From: Balneolaceae bacterium
GTDB taxonomy: Bacteria; Bacteroidota; Rhodothermia; Balneolales; Cyclonatronaceae
NCBI GenBank assembly: GCA_007694035.1
Contig: RECM01000088.1
Location: 1-41,724 of the forward strand
Length of the DNA: 41,724 bases
Direction: 5' to 3'
Shown: positions 8,548-17,230 of the stretch, in pieces
How positions within the stretch are numbered: the stretch's first letter is position 1
How the letters are laid out: the number at the start of each line of letters is the position of its first letter
The notes under the pieces: generated by a model
What the model saw: the letters and a program-made list of their open reading frames with translations, nothing else
Database searches by the model: none
Told to the model about the DNA's origin: nothing
Made by a program: the position numbers and the translations under genes

Positions 8548-8922
8548 ATGTTGTCACAAAATCTTCATATCGACAAAATTGGAGCCGGATTATCGCTGCT
8601 CTGCCTTGTTCATTGCATGGCTACAGCGTTTATGGTAGGCTTACTTCCCCTGTTTGCCATGATCGGCGATTTTCATACCTGGCTGCTGGTCCCCCTTATT
8701 CCGGTTGCAGGTATTGCCATATACGATGCGGTCTGTGTTCACAAACGAATAATGATCGCCCTTTTTATTCTTGGTGGTATAATCCTCATATCCATAGCCT
8801 GCCTGGTTTTTCATGGCTCCGCATACGAATTGCCCGGCATGATTACCGGAAGCGTACTTCTGGTAACAGGGCATTATCTGAATCACAGGAGCTGCCGGCA
8901 TTGTAAAGTACCTACTCCCTGA
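8548..8922 (+). CDS. MerC-domain inner-membrane protein
   Basis: A 124-residue protein with four hydrophobic segments. MerC features are the first-helix metal motif with Cys19, His22 and Cys23 (LLCLVHCMA) and a C-terminal Cys/His cluster (HRSCRHC, residues 113-119). MerC was described as a mercuric ion uptake protein of mer operons, but in Bacteroidota single merC genes occur without merA or merT, as here, and probably handle another soft metal or zinc. The gene stands alone between a Fur-type palindrome and a convergent gene whose stop lies 1 bp away. Metal-dependent repression is therefore plausible. Confidence 0.8.
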   Translation: MLSQNLHIDKIGAGLSLLCLVHCMATAFMVGLLPLFAMIGDFHTWLLVPLIPVAGIAIYDAVCVHKRIMIALFILGGIILISIACLVFHGSAYELPGMITGSVLLVTGHYLNHRSCRHCKVPTP

Positions 8923-8923
8923 T

Positions 8924-9376
8924 CTATTTGCCGGCAACATCCCCCCGAACTGTTCCTCCCACCACAAGGGCCGCCGAAATAATGAGCAGGTTTTTAATGA
9001 TATACTGGCCTTCCATAGTGGGGGCGTAGGGAAAATGACCGGGTTGAAACGTAACGGCGGTGAGTATGATGAGAGGCAGGAAGGTGCCCACCATCTGCAT
9101 GGCGAGCAGTGGAATGGCAATTCTGATGGTCGCCCGGAAGAGGAAGCATACCCCGATGATCACTTCCCACCAGCCTATGATTATTACCCAGGTGATGGCG
9201 TCGAAGAAGGGCATCCAGCCGACCGTAGCCACAACAAGCGGCTCGGCCGGAGATAGTCCGGCCGTCTTGAGAAGCCCGAACCAGATGAAGATGATGCCCA
9301 GCGACACACGGAGGGCGATGGTACCGGTGCGGTGCATGAAGCCGGCAATTTTTTTGTCAATAATGTCGAAATCCAT
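8924..9376 (-). CDS. DoxX/DUF417-like four-TM membrane protein
   Basis: A 150-residue membrane protein with four hydrophobic segments. The first contains ALRVSLGIIFIWFGLLK followed by SPAEPLV, and a late segment reads GQYIIKNLLIISA. Both patterns are typical of the DoxX-like/YkgB (DUF417) group. Some relatives are involved in oxidative or reactive-chlorine stress, but no catalytic role is established and none can be seen here. It is convergent with merC with essentially no gap and 61 bp downstream of the APC permease gene on the same strand. Confidence 0.65.
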   Translation of the reverse strand: MDFDIIDKKIAGFMHRTGTIALRVSLGIIFIWFGLLKTAGLSPAEPLVVATVGWMPFFDAITWVIIIGWWEVIIGVCFLFRATIRIAIPLLAMQMVGTFLPLIILTAVTFQPGHFPYAPTMEGQYIIKNLLIISAALVVGGTVRGDVAGK

Positions 9377-9437
9377 AGCGGTTACTGGTTAAATGGTAAT
9401 AACACAAAAGAGACGTGAACTGAAGTTTCAGGAACGG

Positions 9438-10712
9438 TTATTCAGATCGTTTCAATGCAATATAATGCCAGCAAATTCCCGCAAGAAGTAAAATCAGCCC
9501 TGAAATCCATATAGCCGGATCGATCCAGAACGCGAGGAACAGGCACCCGGCCAGGCCACCGGCTGGTATCCAGGCAGGATAAAGTTTTTTATCGGCAGGC
9601 AGGCGCAGTGCGGCAAGGTTGGTAATTGCGTAGTAGATCAGTACGGTGAAGGCGCTGAACGACCAGGTAAGGGCTACATCCCCAGTTAGGATCAGAATAC
9701 CGATGAGCCCGCCGGTAACCCAAACCGTGGCAGCCGGGCTTTTTGTTTTTGGGTTTACACTGGTCAGAAATCCCGGCAGATCGCTGCGGCGGGCCATACC
9801 GAACATGACCCGTGAAATACCAAGCACCAGGTTCAGCAAAACGCCGAGCATGGCGGTGATGGCCGCGAATGCGATCAGCGTTCCAAGGCCCGGAATTGCC
9901 AGGGCCTGGGCCACAACCATCAGCGGAGCAGCTTCACCATCAACGGTTTTGCCGAATTCAACGGGGCCGAGTATCTGAATGGCTGTAAGCGCCACGGAAA
10001 TGTAGAGAACAATAATGATGATCATGCTCAGAATGATGGCTTTCGGGATGGTGCGTGCGGGATCGACCACCTCCTCGCCGAGTGTTGCAATCCGCCCGTA
10101 GCCCGTATAGGCTACAAACATCAGGGCCGAGGCATAGAGAATAGATTTACCGGAAAAATCGGAGAAAGAGTCGGCAAGTGGCTGAACGGGAATTCCCTCC
10201 TGAAAGGTGCTTCCCGCAACAAGCGCGAGCAGCCCGAGCAGGGTGAGGGAAACGATGGCTATATTGGCAACATTACTGCGTTGTATGCCGCCCGACACAA
10301 GGAAGGTAATCACCAGCAGTATGAACAAACCCGAACCCACATAGAGCCAGGGCAGGCTGGTGATGCCGAACAGATAGAAGATATAGCCGGCACAGCCCAG
10401 TGCAGCAGTGGCGGCGGAGGCGGTTTTTGCCAGCAGGAACATCCATCCGGCCGAAAAACCCCAGTAAGAGCCAAGTACGCGGTATCCGTATTCGTAAGTA
10501 CCGCCGCTGACGGGAAAATTTGCCGCTAGCTGGGCGCTGCTCAACCCGTTGAATGCCGCGAGTATACCGGCAATAACGATAGCGATTATTATGCCGTTAC
10601 CGGCAATCTGCGTGGCTATGGCCAGGCTCACGAAAAGGCCGGTTCCGAGGATCGAGCCGAGGCCCATCATTATGGCGCCGGGCGTTTTAATCGATCTGTG
10701 GAGTTCCGTCAT
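9438..10712 (-). CDS. APC-superfamily amino acid/polyamine permease
   Basis: A 424-residue transporter with about 12 hydrophobic segments. The first segment carries the APC substrate-loop pattern MMGLGSILGTGLF, and segment VAYTGYGRIATLGEEVVDPARTIPKA is the usual TM6-loop region of the family. The frame is open to 10829, but the extra 39 residues are arginine/cysteine-rich and unlike a permease leader. ATG 10712 (MTELHRSIKTPG) is the better start. The substrate cannot be named. Relatives exchange or import neutral amino acids, cationic amino acids or amines. It is separated by 180 bp from the methyltransferase upstream, so it may be transcribed independently. Confidence 0.85.
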   Translation of the reverse strand: MTELHRSIKTPGAIMMGLGSILGTGLFVSLAIATQIAGNGIIIAIVIAGILAAFNGLSSAQLAANFPVSGGTYEYGYRVLGSYWGFSAGWMFLLAKTASAATAALGCAGYIFYLFGITSLPWLYVGSGLFILLVITFLVSGGIQRSNVANIAIVSLTLLGLLALVAGSTFQEGIPVQPLADSFSDFSGKSILYASALMFVAYTGYGRIATLGEEVVDPARTIPKAIILSMIIIIVLYISVALTAIQILGPVEFGKTVDGEAAPLMVVAQALAIPGLGTLIAFAAITAMLGVLLNLVLGISRVMFGMARRSDLPGFLTSVNPKTKSPAATVWVTGGLIGILILTGDVALTWSFSAFTVLIYYAITNLAALRLPADKKLYPAWIPAGGLAGCLFLAFWIDPAIWISGLILLLAGICWHYIALKRSE

Positions 10713-10892
10713 TCGGGTTCGTATTGTGGATGTACCGGTTTTCCGGATGTTCAGAGCTCCACGATCTGAATGATGGCACGTACAACGTACAATGCCCACT
10801 CCAAACCGGATGTCCGGAAGTATGACCAAACCGGATACCGGGCCGGGCCATTACCTGCCTAAAAATAGAAAAAAACCAGCTCGTTTTGCCGG

Positions 10893-11708
10893 TTATTTCC
10901 TGCCCGATGCCACCACAAATTCGCCGGGAATTTCATATCCGTCGCCAACGCGGAATTCTGCAATAGAATCGAGATACTCCGCATGGACTCCGGCCCGGGT
11001 TTCTTCATCAAATTTCTCGTAGGCAAGGGCCACGGGCCCTCCGGAAAAAGCGGCGGTCAGTGCGAGTTCCTGATTCGGATAACTGAGGGTAACATGAAAC
11101 CGGTCGACCTCAATATCCTTGAACCCGGCCTGTGAAAAGGTATGCACTATTGTGTTGCCGGTGCCTTGCTGGAAGAAGAGAGGGCAGACATCCGAGCTTA
11201 CACGCCGGTCAACAATCGGGAATATTTCCGCCCAGCCGCATCTCCTCCGCTCCCCCCATATCGCCACAACCGCCCGGCCATCCGGTTTCAGCAGCCTGTT
11301 CTTTTCCGACAGGGCCTTTACAGGATCCGGTACATACATCAGACCAAGCCCGCAAAGGGCCGCATCAAAATGCCGGCCATTCAGCTCGATTTGTTCGGCA
11401 TTCATTCTCTTGAAAATGACATTGCTGATCTGTTTTTCTTCAGCGAGGGAAGCTGCCCGCCTGATCATTTCTTCAGACAGGTCTGTTGCCACTACCTGGC
11501 CATCGGGAGCCACAGCCATGGCAGCCCGGAAGGTGACCAGCCCGCTGCCGCAGGCAGTTTCGATAACATCCTCACCCTGCTTCAAAGCGGCCATATCGAG
11601 CAGCCGGTCCTGTGCGGGCTTCAGTTGTTCTTTCCACGAATCGTCATAATAGCGGGATGCTTTGTCCCAGCCATACCGCTGAACACGGATTTGAAGTGCA
11701 GGTTTCAT
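10893..11708 (-). CDS. Class I SAM-dependent methyltransferase (UbiE/COQ5-like)
   Basis: A 271-residue protein with a Rossmann methyltransferase core. Motif I is VIETACGSGLVTF (about 48-60); an acidic residue closing the next strand (VVATDLSEEM) binds the SAM ribose; NAEQIELNGRHFDAALCGLGLMYVPDP follows the usual post-II/IV order. The C-terminal part has no recognisable substrate domain. It begins 2 bp after the stop of the osmC-like gene, so the two form an operon. Relatives methylate small molecules or quinones; since a ubiE or menG role needs other evidence, no symbol is given. Confidence 0.8.
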   Translation of the reverse strand: MKPALQIRVQRYGWDKASRYYDDSWKEQLKPAQDRLLDMAALKQGEDVIETACGSGLVTFRAAMAVAPDGQVVATDLSEEMIRRAASLAEEKQISNVIFKRMNAEQIELNGRHFDAALCGLGLMYVPDPVKALSEKNRLLKPDGRAVVAIWGERRRCGWAEIFPIVDRRVSSDVCPLFFQQGTGNTIVHTFSQAGFKDIEVDRFHVTLSYPNQELALTAAFSGGPVALAYEKFDEETRAGVHAEYLDSIAEFRVGDGYEIPGEFVVASGRK

Positions 11709-11710
11709 GA

Positions 11711-12241
11711 TCAGTCCTCATGTTTTGGTTCAATCGATTTAATCGAGATCTCACTGGTAACCGGTATGGCCCTTCTGAAGTCATCCAGAACCGGGCTTAA
11801 CCGGTCTGCATTTTCTATCACAGCGAGTATCTCTTCTTTTTCAGCCGGGCTCTCTATGAATACCCGGTAATGCAGCGACTCAAAGCCGGGCGGGCGGTCA
11901 TCGATTCCAAGCATACCCCTTGCATCGAATCTTGACTCAACTTCCACTTCAATATGGTCAACAGGAATTTCCATCACGGCCGCCTGTTGTGAATAGGCGA
12001 TGGCCAGGCAGCTGCCAAGGGCGCCGCGTTCAAGAATGCCCGGCCCCGGACCGGCATCGTTGCCGCCCTCAGACTTGCCGATGTCCACCTTGAATTTCCA
12101 GTGTTTGTGCTCTACCTTGCAGGTTGTTCCGTCAAACAGCCGCACTTTGGTAACCGCGTTACTTTTACCGATCTGTGGACGGAGTTCAACCGCTTTTCTG
12201 TTTCGTTCGAATGCTTTTTTTATTGATGCCGGATCAGCCAT
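11711..12241 (-). CDS. OsmC/Ohr-family protein
   Basis: A 176-residue OsmC-fold protein, recognisable from GPGPGILERGALGSCLAIAYSQQAA (central helix) and the C-terminal strand SPVLDDFRRAIPV. OsmC and Ohr proteins are thiol peroxidases that reduce organic hydroperoxides with two cysteines. The first is present (Cys78 in GSCLA), but the second is replaced by Ser149 (RLSPVLD, where active members read CPV). A normal intramolecular disulfide is therefore not possible, and the protein may be a non-peroxidatic member or use an external thiol. It is the first gene of a two-gene operon with the methyltransferase. A repeat cluster lies directly upstream of its start. Confidence 0.85.
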   Translation of the reverse strand: MADPASIKKAFERNRKAVELRPQIGKSNAVTKVRLFDGTTCKVEHKHWKFKVDIGKSEGGNDAGPGPGILERGALGSCLAIAYSQQAAVMEIPVDHIEVEVESRFDARGMLGIDDRPPGFESLHYRVFIESPAEKEEILAVIENADRLSPVLDDFRRAIPVTSEISIKSIEPKHED

Positions 12242-12255
12242 GGGTTTAGTTTTTT

Positions 12256-12304
12256 AGACATGAGACATGAGACATGAGACGCAAGACACAAGACACGAGA
12301 CGAA
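12256..12304. repeat. Heptamer tandem repeat (7 copies of AGACNNN)
   Basis: Seven consecutive 7-mers: AGACATG three times, then AGACGCA, AGACACA, AGACACG and AGACGAA. It starts 15 bp upstream of the osmC start codon, so copy-number change would alter the promoter or leader of that operon. Short tandem arrays of this sort are prone to slippage. Confidence 0.85.
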
Positions 12305-12311
12305 AGTAAAT

Positions 12312-12460
12312 GGCAGCGAAAAGGCAAAAAGCAAAAGGCGGCAAAAAGGCAGAAAGCAAAAGGCAAAAGTTTAGAAGGCGTGAGGCAGAAGGGGGGGTAA
12401 GAACGGGGGCTATTACTTCCCCATTCTATTGTTCTCTTGTTCTATTGTTCACTTGTTCCC
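12312..12460 (-). repeat. Mosaic intergenic repeat, copy A (octamer block then GCAAAAG block)
   Basis: Read on the minus strand it starts with octamer-type repeats (GAACAATA variants, 12460-12415), continues through AATGGGGAAGT and a C-rich linker, and ends in the block TTCTGCCTCACGCCTTCTAA plus CTTTTGC-type units (12397-12312). The same order of modules recurs at 25621-25866 and 34808-35098. It separates the cupin gene from osmC and contains no credible ORF. Confidence 0.8.
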
Positions 12461-12482
12461 AAGCCTGCCTGTTTGCCTGCTT

Positions 12483-12986
12483 TTATTGCCGGAGTCGGGG
12501 ATCGTCTTCAGGGTTGACGTAGTTGATGATCCAGGGTCCGACGGAGGTGAGCTGAATTACCGTTTCCCCATCTGCAATGGCAAAATGCCGCATGCCGGGG
12601 GGCATGGATGTATAGCTGCCTGGTTTGAGCTTTTCTGTTGTTTCTCTGTCGATCTTTTCTCCTGAACCCAGTAAAAAGTTTCCGGATATGACCGTAACCC
12701 GTTCTACATTGGGATGCCAGTGCGGGTATATATAATACCCGTCGGGCATTTTGATACGCATGGTAAAAACCCCGGCTTCCGAGGGGTTGCCTTCCAGTAT
12801 GGCGACCTTGCCTCCCGGTTCAAGCGACGCGGGTGCATCCTGCCATTCAATATCTCCGGCAGGGTAGATCAGGTGGTGTTCAGGGCCATCATCGGTGACT
12901 GGAACCCTCTCATGCTCCTGAGCCTTTGAAAGGTCAGCCGCAATTAATACGCTGAGGATGATACCGATTAACAGATTCCACTTCAT
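12483..12986 (-). CDS. Secreted single-domain cupin protein
   Basis: A 167-residue protein with a signal peptide of about 22 residues (MKWNLLIGIILSVLIAADLS, then KAQ). The mature part is one cupin barrel. Metal-ligand positions are visible as His89, His91 and Glu95 (PHWHPNVERV) and His134 (PPGMRHFA). Related exported cupins are often annotated as DUF4437 or anti-sigma ChrR-like; no substrate is known. The start is well supported by a strong Shine-Dalgarno AGGAGG on the minus strand (12999-12994), 7 nt before ATG 12986, unusual in a phylum where such sites are often weak. It is probably a single-gene unit. Confidence 0.8.
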   Translation of the reverse strand: MKWNLLIGIILSVLIAADLSKAQEHERVPVTDDGPEHHLIYPAGDIEWQDAPASLEPGGKVAILEGNPSEAGVFTMRIKMPDGYYIYPHWHPNVERVTVISGNFLLGSGEKIDRETTEKLKPGSYTSMPPGMRHFAIADGETVIQLTSVGPWIINYVNPEDDPRLRQ

Positions 12987-13246
12987 GGTGAATCCTCCTG
13001 TATTTAAATTGATACTTTATTGATTGTATCCTGATTGTTCAGATTTTTTAATCCTAACTGTACCAACAACTTATAAAATGAGATACGAAATTTCCAATAA
13101 AATTTTTTCTACACATGATCTACGATTGGCCTCATCTGCGGTGCATCATATCCCGGAAAAATGCTCACAGGGTGAACTGGTGCCTGACCGGACCTTTTTT
13201 GAAATTGGTTTGATCCCTTAAGCTGGTGTGGCCGGCATTATCGCAG

Positions 13247-14356
13247 TCAGGTCCCACTGTTACCAAAGTCACCCCTGAAAAATTGCTTGAGCAGTTTCTG
13301 GAAATGGTACACGCCCTGCTCCATCTCAACTGAAAACCGGCCTTTGTCGTAGGCACGAGACTGCAGGCCGATCTGCACCTGTTCGCAGATATCCATATCC
13401 TCCTGTTGCACATTTTCGCTGTATTCCATGTCAGAAATGAGCAGGTTATCGGTTTCGGGCGCGTCGGGATTGGTGTAGTAGTAATCGAAGATAACCCGGC
13501 AGGTGGAGGCCGTAACCGGCTCAACGAGGTTCACCTGCAGACGTCCGGGAAGGATGTTCAGCATCATGTTCGGGAATATGAAATAGTACCATGCCTGATC
13601 TTCACCACCGCCTGATGAATAGATGCTCTCTTTGGCCCTGAGCGGGCTGTACTGAAGCGAATACCAGGGGAATAGTTCGGTACGGTAATCCTGAATGCTC
13701 AGCAGGTCGCAAAGTTCGGGATGCACATGGGGGATGTGGTATCCCTCAAGGTAGTTGTCGATGTAGGCTTTCCAGTTGCATTTCACATCATAGAACACCC
13801 GTTTTTTGAATCCCATATCGTTCAGGCGTACCGGGCTGATGCGGCCGGTGATGCCGTCGAGCAGTTCATCCAGCCCGGCCGGCCCCTTTTCACTGCGCAG
13901 AAAAAGCATTCCTTCCCAGTGCCGCAGTTCAACTGGGGTGAGCCCGAAGGCGTCTTTGTCGAACAGTTCGGCATGACGGAAATGGGGCACACCGCGCAGT
14001 GACCCGTCGAGGCGATAAGTCCAGCCATGGTATTGGCATTTCAGCATTTTGGAGTTGCCCTGGCACGTGGCTATAGGCCCGCCACGATGTTTGCAGACGT
14101 TGTAAAACGCCTTTAGTGCACCATCGTTATCACGAACAAGCAGGCATGGTGTTCCGGATGCGGATACAGGTTTGTGGTCGCCCGCTGCCGGAAGAACATC
14201 GGCAGGGCCGGCATACTGCCAGCAAAACGGGAAAAGATGCTCTTTTTCAATCTCCAGCACTTTTTCGTCGGTATACCAGGCAGAAGGAATGGTAAAAGCG
14301 CGCTCGATCGGCTCGATCTGCAGGTCGGTTTTGTTAAATGAATTGACAGGTTTCAA
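13247..14356 (-). CDS. Rieske non-heme iron oxygenase, alpha-subunit type
   Basis: The catalytic subunit of a ring-hydroxylating-type oxygenase, about 369 residues from a TTG at 14356. The [2Fe-2S] ligands are Cys88, His90, Cys107 and His110 (VCKHRGG, KCQYHGWTY). The mononuclear iron site shows NYLEGYHIPHVHP with His207 and His212. A glutamate stands where naphthalene dioxygenase has the bridging aspartate, as known for carnitine monooxygenase CntA, so a quaternary-amine or similar substrate is possible. No reductase gene is adjacent. The frame continues to 14635, but that extension is translated repeat DNA (LLFSCSVVQLFHCS); no ATG lies near the conserved start, so the start remains uncertain. 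Confidence 0.82.
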   Translation of the reverse strand: MKPVNSFNKTDLQIEPIERAFTIPSAWYTDEKVLEIEKEHLFPFCWQYAGPADVLPAAGDHKPVSASGTPCLLVRDNDGALKAFYNVCKHRGGPIATCQGNSKMLKCQYHGWTYRLDGSLRGVPHFRHAELFDKDAFGLTPVELRHWEGMLFLRSEKGPAGLDELLDGITGRISPVRLNDMGFKKRVFYDVKCNWKAYIDNYLEGYHIPHVHPELCDLLSIQDYRTELFPWYSLQYSPLRAKESIYSSGGGEDQAWYYFIFPNMMLNILPGRLQVNLVEPVTASTCRVIFDYYYTNPDAPETDNLLISDMEYSENVQQEDMDICEQVQIGLQSRAYDKGRFSVEMEQGVYHFQKLLKQFFRGDFGNSGT

Positions 14357-14389
14357 GAAGGGGGTGGTTAGGGTGTATCTGAATATGGT

Positions 14390-14471
14390 AACAATAGAAC
14401 AATGGAACAACTGAACAACTGAACAACTGAACAATAGAACAATAGAATAGGGAATAGGGAATGGGGAAGTG
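14390..14471 (+). repeat. Octamer repeat block B1 (GAACAATA-type) with GGGAATGGGGAAGTG end
   Basis: About seven octamers (AACAATAG, AACAATGG, AACAACTG three times, AACAATAG twice) run into GAATAGGGAATAGGGAATGGGGAAGTG-type sequence. The same block occurs at 34808-34874 and 25621-25665. It lies 33 bp upstream of the proposed Rieske gene start and replaces anything resembling a normal promoter. Confidence 0.85.
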
Positions 14472-14479
14472 TTTTGATC

Positions 14480-14630
14480 CGTCATACTGAGCGCAGGCTG
14501 AGCATAGCGAAGCCGGAGTCGAAGTACGCAGTCCTGAGCATGGCCTGAGCGCAGCGGAGCGGAGTTGAAGGGCGCAAGCCTGCGCAGCAGGCTGTAGTCG
14601 AAGTATGTGTGCAGTGCCGCGCACTGCACA
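14480..14630. repeat. TGAGC-type palindromic intergenic repeat, copy 1
   Basis: Contains CCGTCATACTGAGCGC, TGAGCATAGCGAAGCCGG, GGCCTGAGCGCAGCGGA and GGGCGCAAGCCTGCGCA, all shared with the copy at 27211-27317. It is GC-rich and self-complementary and ends in a separate hairpin (GTGCAGTGCCGCGCACTGCAC, about 14611-14631). Similar TGAGC/GAAG intergenic repeats are widespread in bacterial genomes; function unknown. The 612-bp gap 14357-14968 that holds it has no credible gene. Confidence 0.75.
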
Positions 14631-14769
14631 GCCATCGGCGGTAAGGGATATATCGATACGTCGGTACGTCGAACAATCTTTGAATCGGTAAATCAATTCA
14701 GGCGTATAATTTACCGCGATTTTGACCCGCAGGGTAAGGATGAAATTCCCAATGAAGAGGTGGGCAAAT

Positions 14770-14902
14770 CACTTCCAAACTCAAATGCTCACTTGCTCCG
14801 TAGATCCCTAACTCAAAGCATACTATCAGCACCGCCGATGTCACTTTCCCAATTCTGAAGCCCACTTCGCCGTTCAGTTGTTCAGTTGTTCACTTGTTCC
14901 CC
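14770..14902 (-). repeat. Mosaic intergenic repeat, copy B2 (octamers, GACGGTGGTGTTGG-like, GAGTTAGGG modules)
   Basis: Read on the minus strand: octamer block GGGGAACAAGTGAACAACTG (14902-14872), then a spacer, then the linker ending GGTGCTGATAGTATGC (14848-14818), then the TTTGAGTTAGGGATC... module ending TTTGAGTTTGGAAGTG (14817-14770). The last two match 34894-34972 closely in the same order. It lies between the clpA stop (14969) and the TGAGC repeat. Confidence 0.75.
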
Positions 14903-14968
14903 AATTCGACCCCGGCCATAACCACCGCCTCGAATAATTACCCGAAATCGTTCTAACCAAAACCGCTC

Positions 14969-17230
14969 TCAGTCTTCCAGCGGCTCGAAATAGAAACTGA
15001 ATTCGTCTTTGCCGGTCACATCCACCACAACCTTGCCGCCTTTGCCGAGTTCGCCGAAAAGTATTTCATCAACCAGGCGGTTTTTGATTTTTTCCTGGAT
15101 TACGCGGCCCATAGGCCTTGCTCCATATACCGGGGAGTAACCAAGCCGGGTAATCAGTTTAACGGCGGCATCACTCAGTATGATCTCCACTCTTTTCTCG
15201 CGCAGCAGGGTGTCGAGTTCGGCTATGAATTTATGAACGATCTTGTTGAGGGTTTTTTCATCGAGATGACCGAAAATGACGATATCGTCGAGGCGGTTCC
15301 GGAATTCGGGTGTGAACTGTTTTTTGATTGACGCGTTGGGGTCGCCGGTCACCTCTTTGCCGCCATCAGCGAAACCGATGCTGCTGCGGCTCATCTCGCG
15401 TGATCCTACGTTTGAGGTCATGATCAGAATCACGTTGCGGAAGTCGGCCTTGCGTCCGGTATTGTCGGTGAGTGTGGCATAGTCCATGATCTGAAGCAGG
15501 ATATTATACACATCCTGGTGGGCCTTCTCAATTTCATCGAGAAGCAATACGCAGCTTGGATTCCTCCGGATGGCATCGGTAAGCAACCCGCCCTGTTCGA
15601 AGCCCACATAGCCGGCAGGAGCGCCGATCAGCCTAGAAACGGTGTGTTTCTCCATATACTCGCTCATGTCGAAGCGGATGAGTTCCATGCCAAGTGTTTC
15701 GGCCAGCTTCCGGCTGAGTTCGGTTTTTCCTACGCCGGTAGGCCCGCAGAACAGGAAAGATCCGATGGGCTTGTCGGGATTGCCGAGGCCCGCCCGGTGA
15801 CGCTTAACCGCGGTGGTAATGCCGTTTATGGCTTTCGACTGACCGAATACCACTTCATTGAGTTTTTTATCAAGGTCTTTCAGGCTCTCCTTGTCGGTCG
15901 ATGAGATGCTCTGCATGGGTATTTTCGCCATTTTGGCGATGAGTTTCTCAACATCGAGCGTTGTAACGAGCTTGCGGTCGGCGCTGTTCAGCGATACCTG
16001 GGCACCGGCCTCATCGATCACATCGATGGCTTTGTCGGGCAGCTTTCGGTCGTTTATGTATTTTGCCGACAGCCGTACGGCGGCTTCAATAGCGCTGGAG
16101 CTGTATTTAAGGCCATGAAACTTCTCGTATACCGGTTTGAGCCCTTCAACAATCTTGATGGTGGTGTCAACACTTGGTTCATCCACATCTATTTTCTGGA
16201 AACGGCGCGAAAGGGCCCGGTCTTTTTCAAAATGGTTTTTGTACTCTTCGAACGTAGTGGCACCGATGCAGTGCAGTTCGCCGGATGCGAGCATGGGCTT
16301 GAGCATATTGGATGCATCCATGGTACTTGTTCCGGCCGCGCCTGCCCCCACTATAGTGTGGATTTCGTCGATGAAGAGAACTACGTTTTTCTCTTTCTGG
16401 ATCGTTTTCAACACCCCTTTCAGCCTGGCCTCAAAATCACCGCGGTATTTAGTACCGGCCAGCAGGGCCCCCATGTCGAGGGAGAGAAGGCGTGAAGATT
16501 TCATCCGCTCGGGTACATCGCCCGATTTGATGCGCTGTGCAAGCCCCTGGGCAATGGCCGTTTTTCCAACACCGGGATCGCCCACAAACAGCGGGTTGTT
16601 TTTCTGCCGGCGGCTCAGAATTTCGATACTGCGCTGAATCTCAAGATCGCGGCCAATAACCACATCAAACTGGCCTTTTTCGGCACTTGCGGTCAGGTCT
16701 TCGGTAAAAAGTTCCAGAAAATTCTGCTTGTCGGGACGGGTCTCGGTTTCGGCTTTCCCCACTTTTTCGGCCTGAAGCTCCTGATCTGCCGCTTCAGGAA
16801 AACCGGGTTTGCTGATACCGTGCGAGATGTAATTGAGTACATCAATCCGGTTTATGCCCTGTTTTTTCAGGAAAAAGCAGGCATGGCTGTCTTCTTCGTC
16901 GAAAATGCAGACGAGGATATCGCCGATGGAAACCTCCGCTTTGTCGGCAGATCTGGCGTGTATCAGCGCTTTGTGAAGGGAGCGTTTGAAACCGACAGTA
17001 TGAACGGGATCAGAATCGGAGGTATCGGTCTTTTCGAGTGTTTTATAGAAATTGGTGATGTCATCGTTCAGCTGCTCGATATCTCCGCCACAGCTGCGCA
17101 CGATCTGCGAGCCCTCATCATCTTTTATGATAGACTGCAGCAGATGCTCAAGCGACACAAAAGCGTGTTTGTGCGATTTGGCAATCAAAAACGTGTTTCT
17201 CAGAACCTGGTCCAGATTCTTATTGATCAT
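14969..17230 (-). CDS. clpA: ATP-dependent Clp protease ATP-binding subunit ClpA
   Basis: A 753-residue AAA+ unfoldase. The N-terminal double-repeat domain (about 1-140) binds ClpS. The D1 ring has Walker A GDPGVGKT (217-224) and FIDEIHTIVGAG. The D2 ring has GPTGVGKTELS and LLLDEIEKAH, followed by the usual C-terminal small domain. ClpA unfolds substrates and feeds them into ClpP, which is not in this window. I chose ATG 17230 (MINKNLDQVL, as in known ClpA), not the frame's first codon at 17248. That ATG overlaps the clpS stop as ATGA, so the pair is translationally coupled in the classical clpS-clpA order. Confidence 0.95.
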   Translation of the reverse strand: MINKNLDQVLRNTFLIAKSHKHAFVSLEHLLQSIIKDDEGSQIVRSCGGDIEQLNDDITNFYKTLEKTDTSDSDPVHTVGFKRSLHKALIHARSADKAEVSIGDILVCIFDEEDSHACFFLKKQGINRIDVLNYISHGISKPGFPEAADQELQAEKVGKAETETRPDKQNFLELFTEDLTASAEKGQFDVVIGRDLEIQRSIEILSRRQKNNPLFVGDPGVGKTAIAQGLAQRIKSGDVPERMKSSRLLSLDMGALLAGTKYRGDFEARLKGVLKTIQKEKNVVLFIDEIHTIVGAGAAGTSTMDASNMLKPMLASGELHCIGATTFEEYKNHFEKDRALSRRFQKIDVDEPSVDTTIKIVEGLKPVYEKFHGLKYSSSAIEAAVRLSAKYINDRKLPDKAIDVIDEAGAQVSLNSADRKLVTTLDVEKLIAKMAKIPMQSISSTDKESLKDLDKKLNEVVFGQSKAINGITTAVKRHRAGLGNPDKPIGSFLFCGPTGVGKTELSRKLAETLGMELIRFDMSEYMEKHTVSRLIGAPAGYVGFEQGGLLTDAIRRNPSCVLLLDEIEKAHQDVYNILLQIMDYATLTDNTGRKADFRNVILIMTSNVGSREMSRSSIGFADGGKEVTGDPNASIKKQFTPEFRNRLDDIVIFGHLDEKTLNKIVHKFIAELDTLLREKRVEIILSDAAVKLITRLGYSPVYGARPMGRVIQEKIKNRLVDEILFGELGKGGKVVVDVTGKDEFSFYFEPLED

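Noticed and set aside
8520-8906. 128-codon ORF overlapping merC in another frame
   Set aside because: The frame from 8548 has the MerC metal motifs and four membrane segments; the other has none.
14390-14471. CRISPR array at the octamer repeats
   Set aside because: The units are contiguous 8-mers without spacers, and no cas gene is present in the window.
14357-14635. N-terminal extension of the Rieske protein frame
   Set aside because: Translates octamer and TGAGC repeats (LLFSCSVVQLFHCS); no homologous protein would begin this way.
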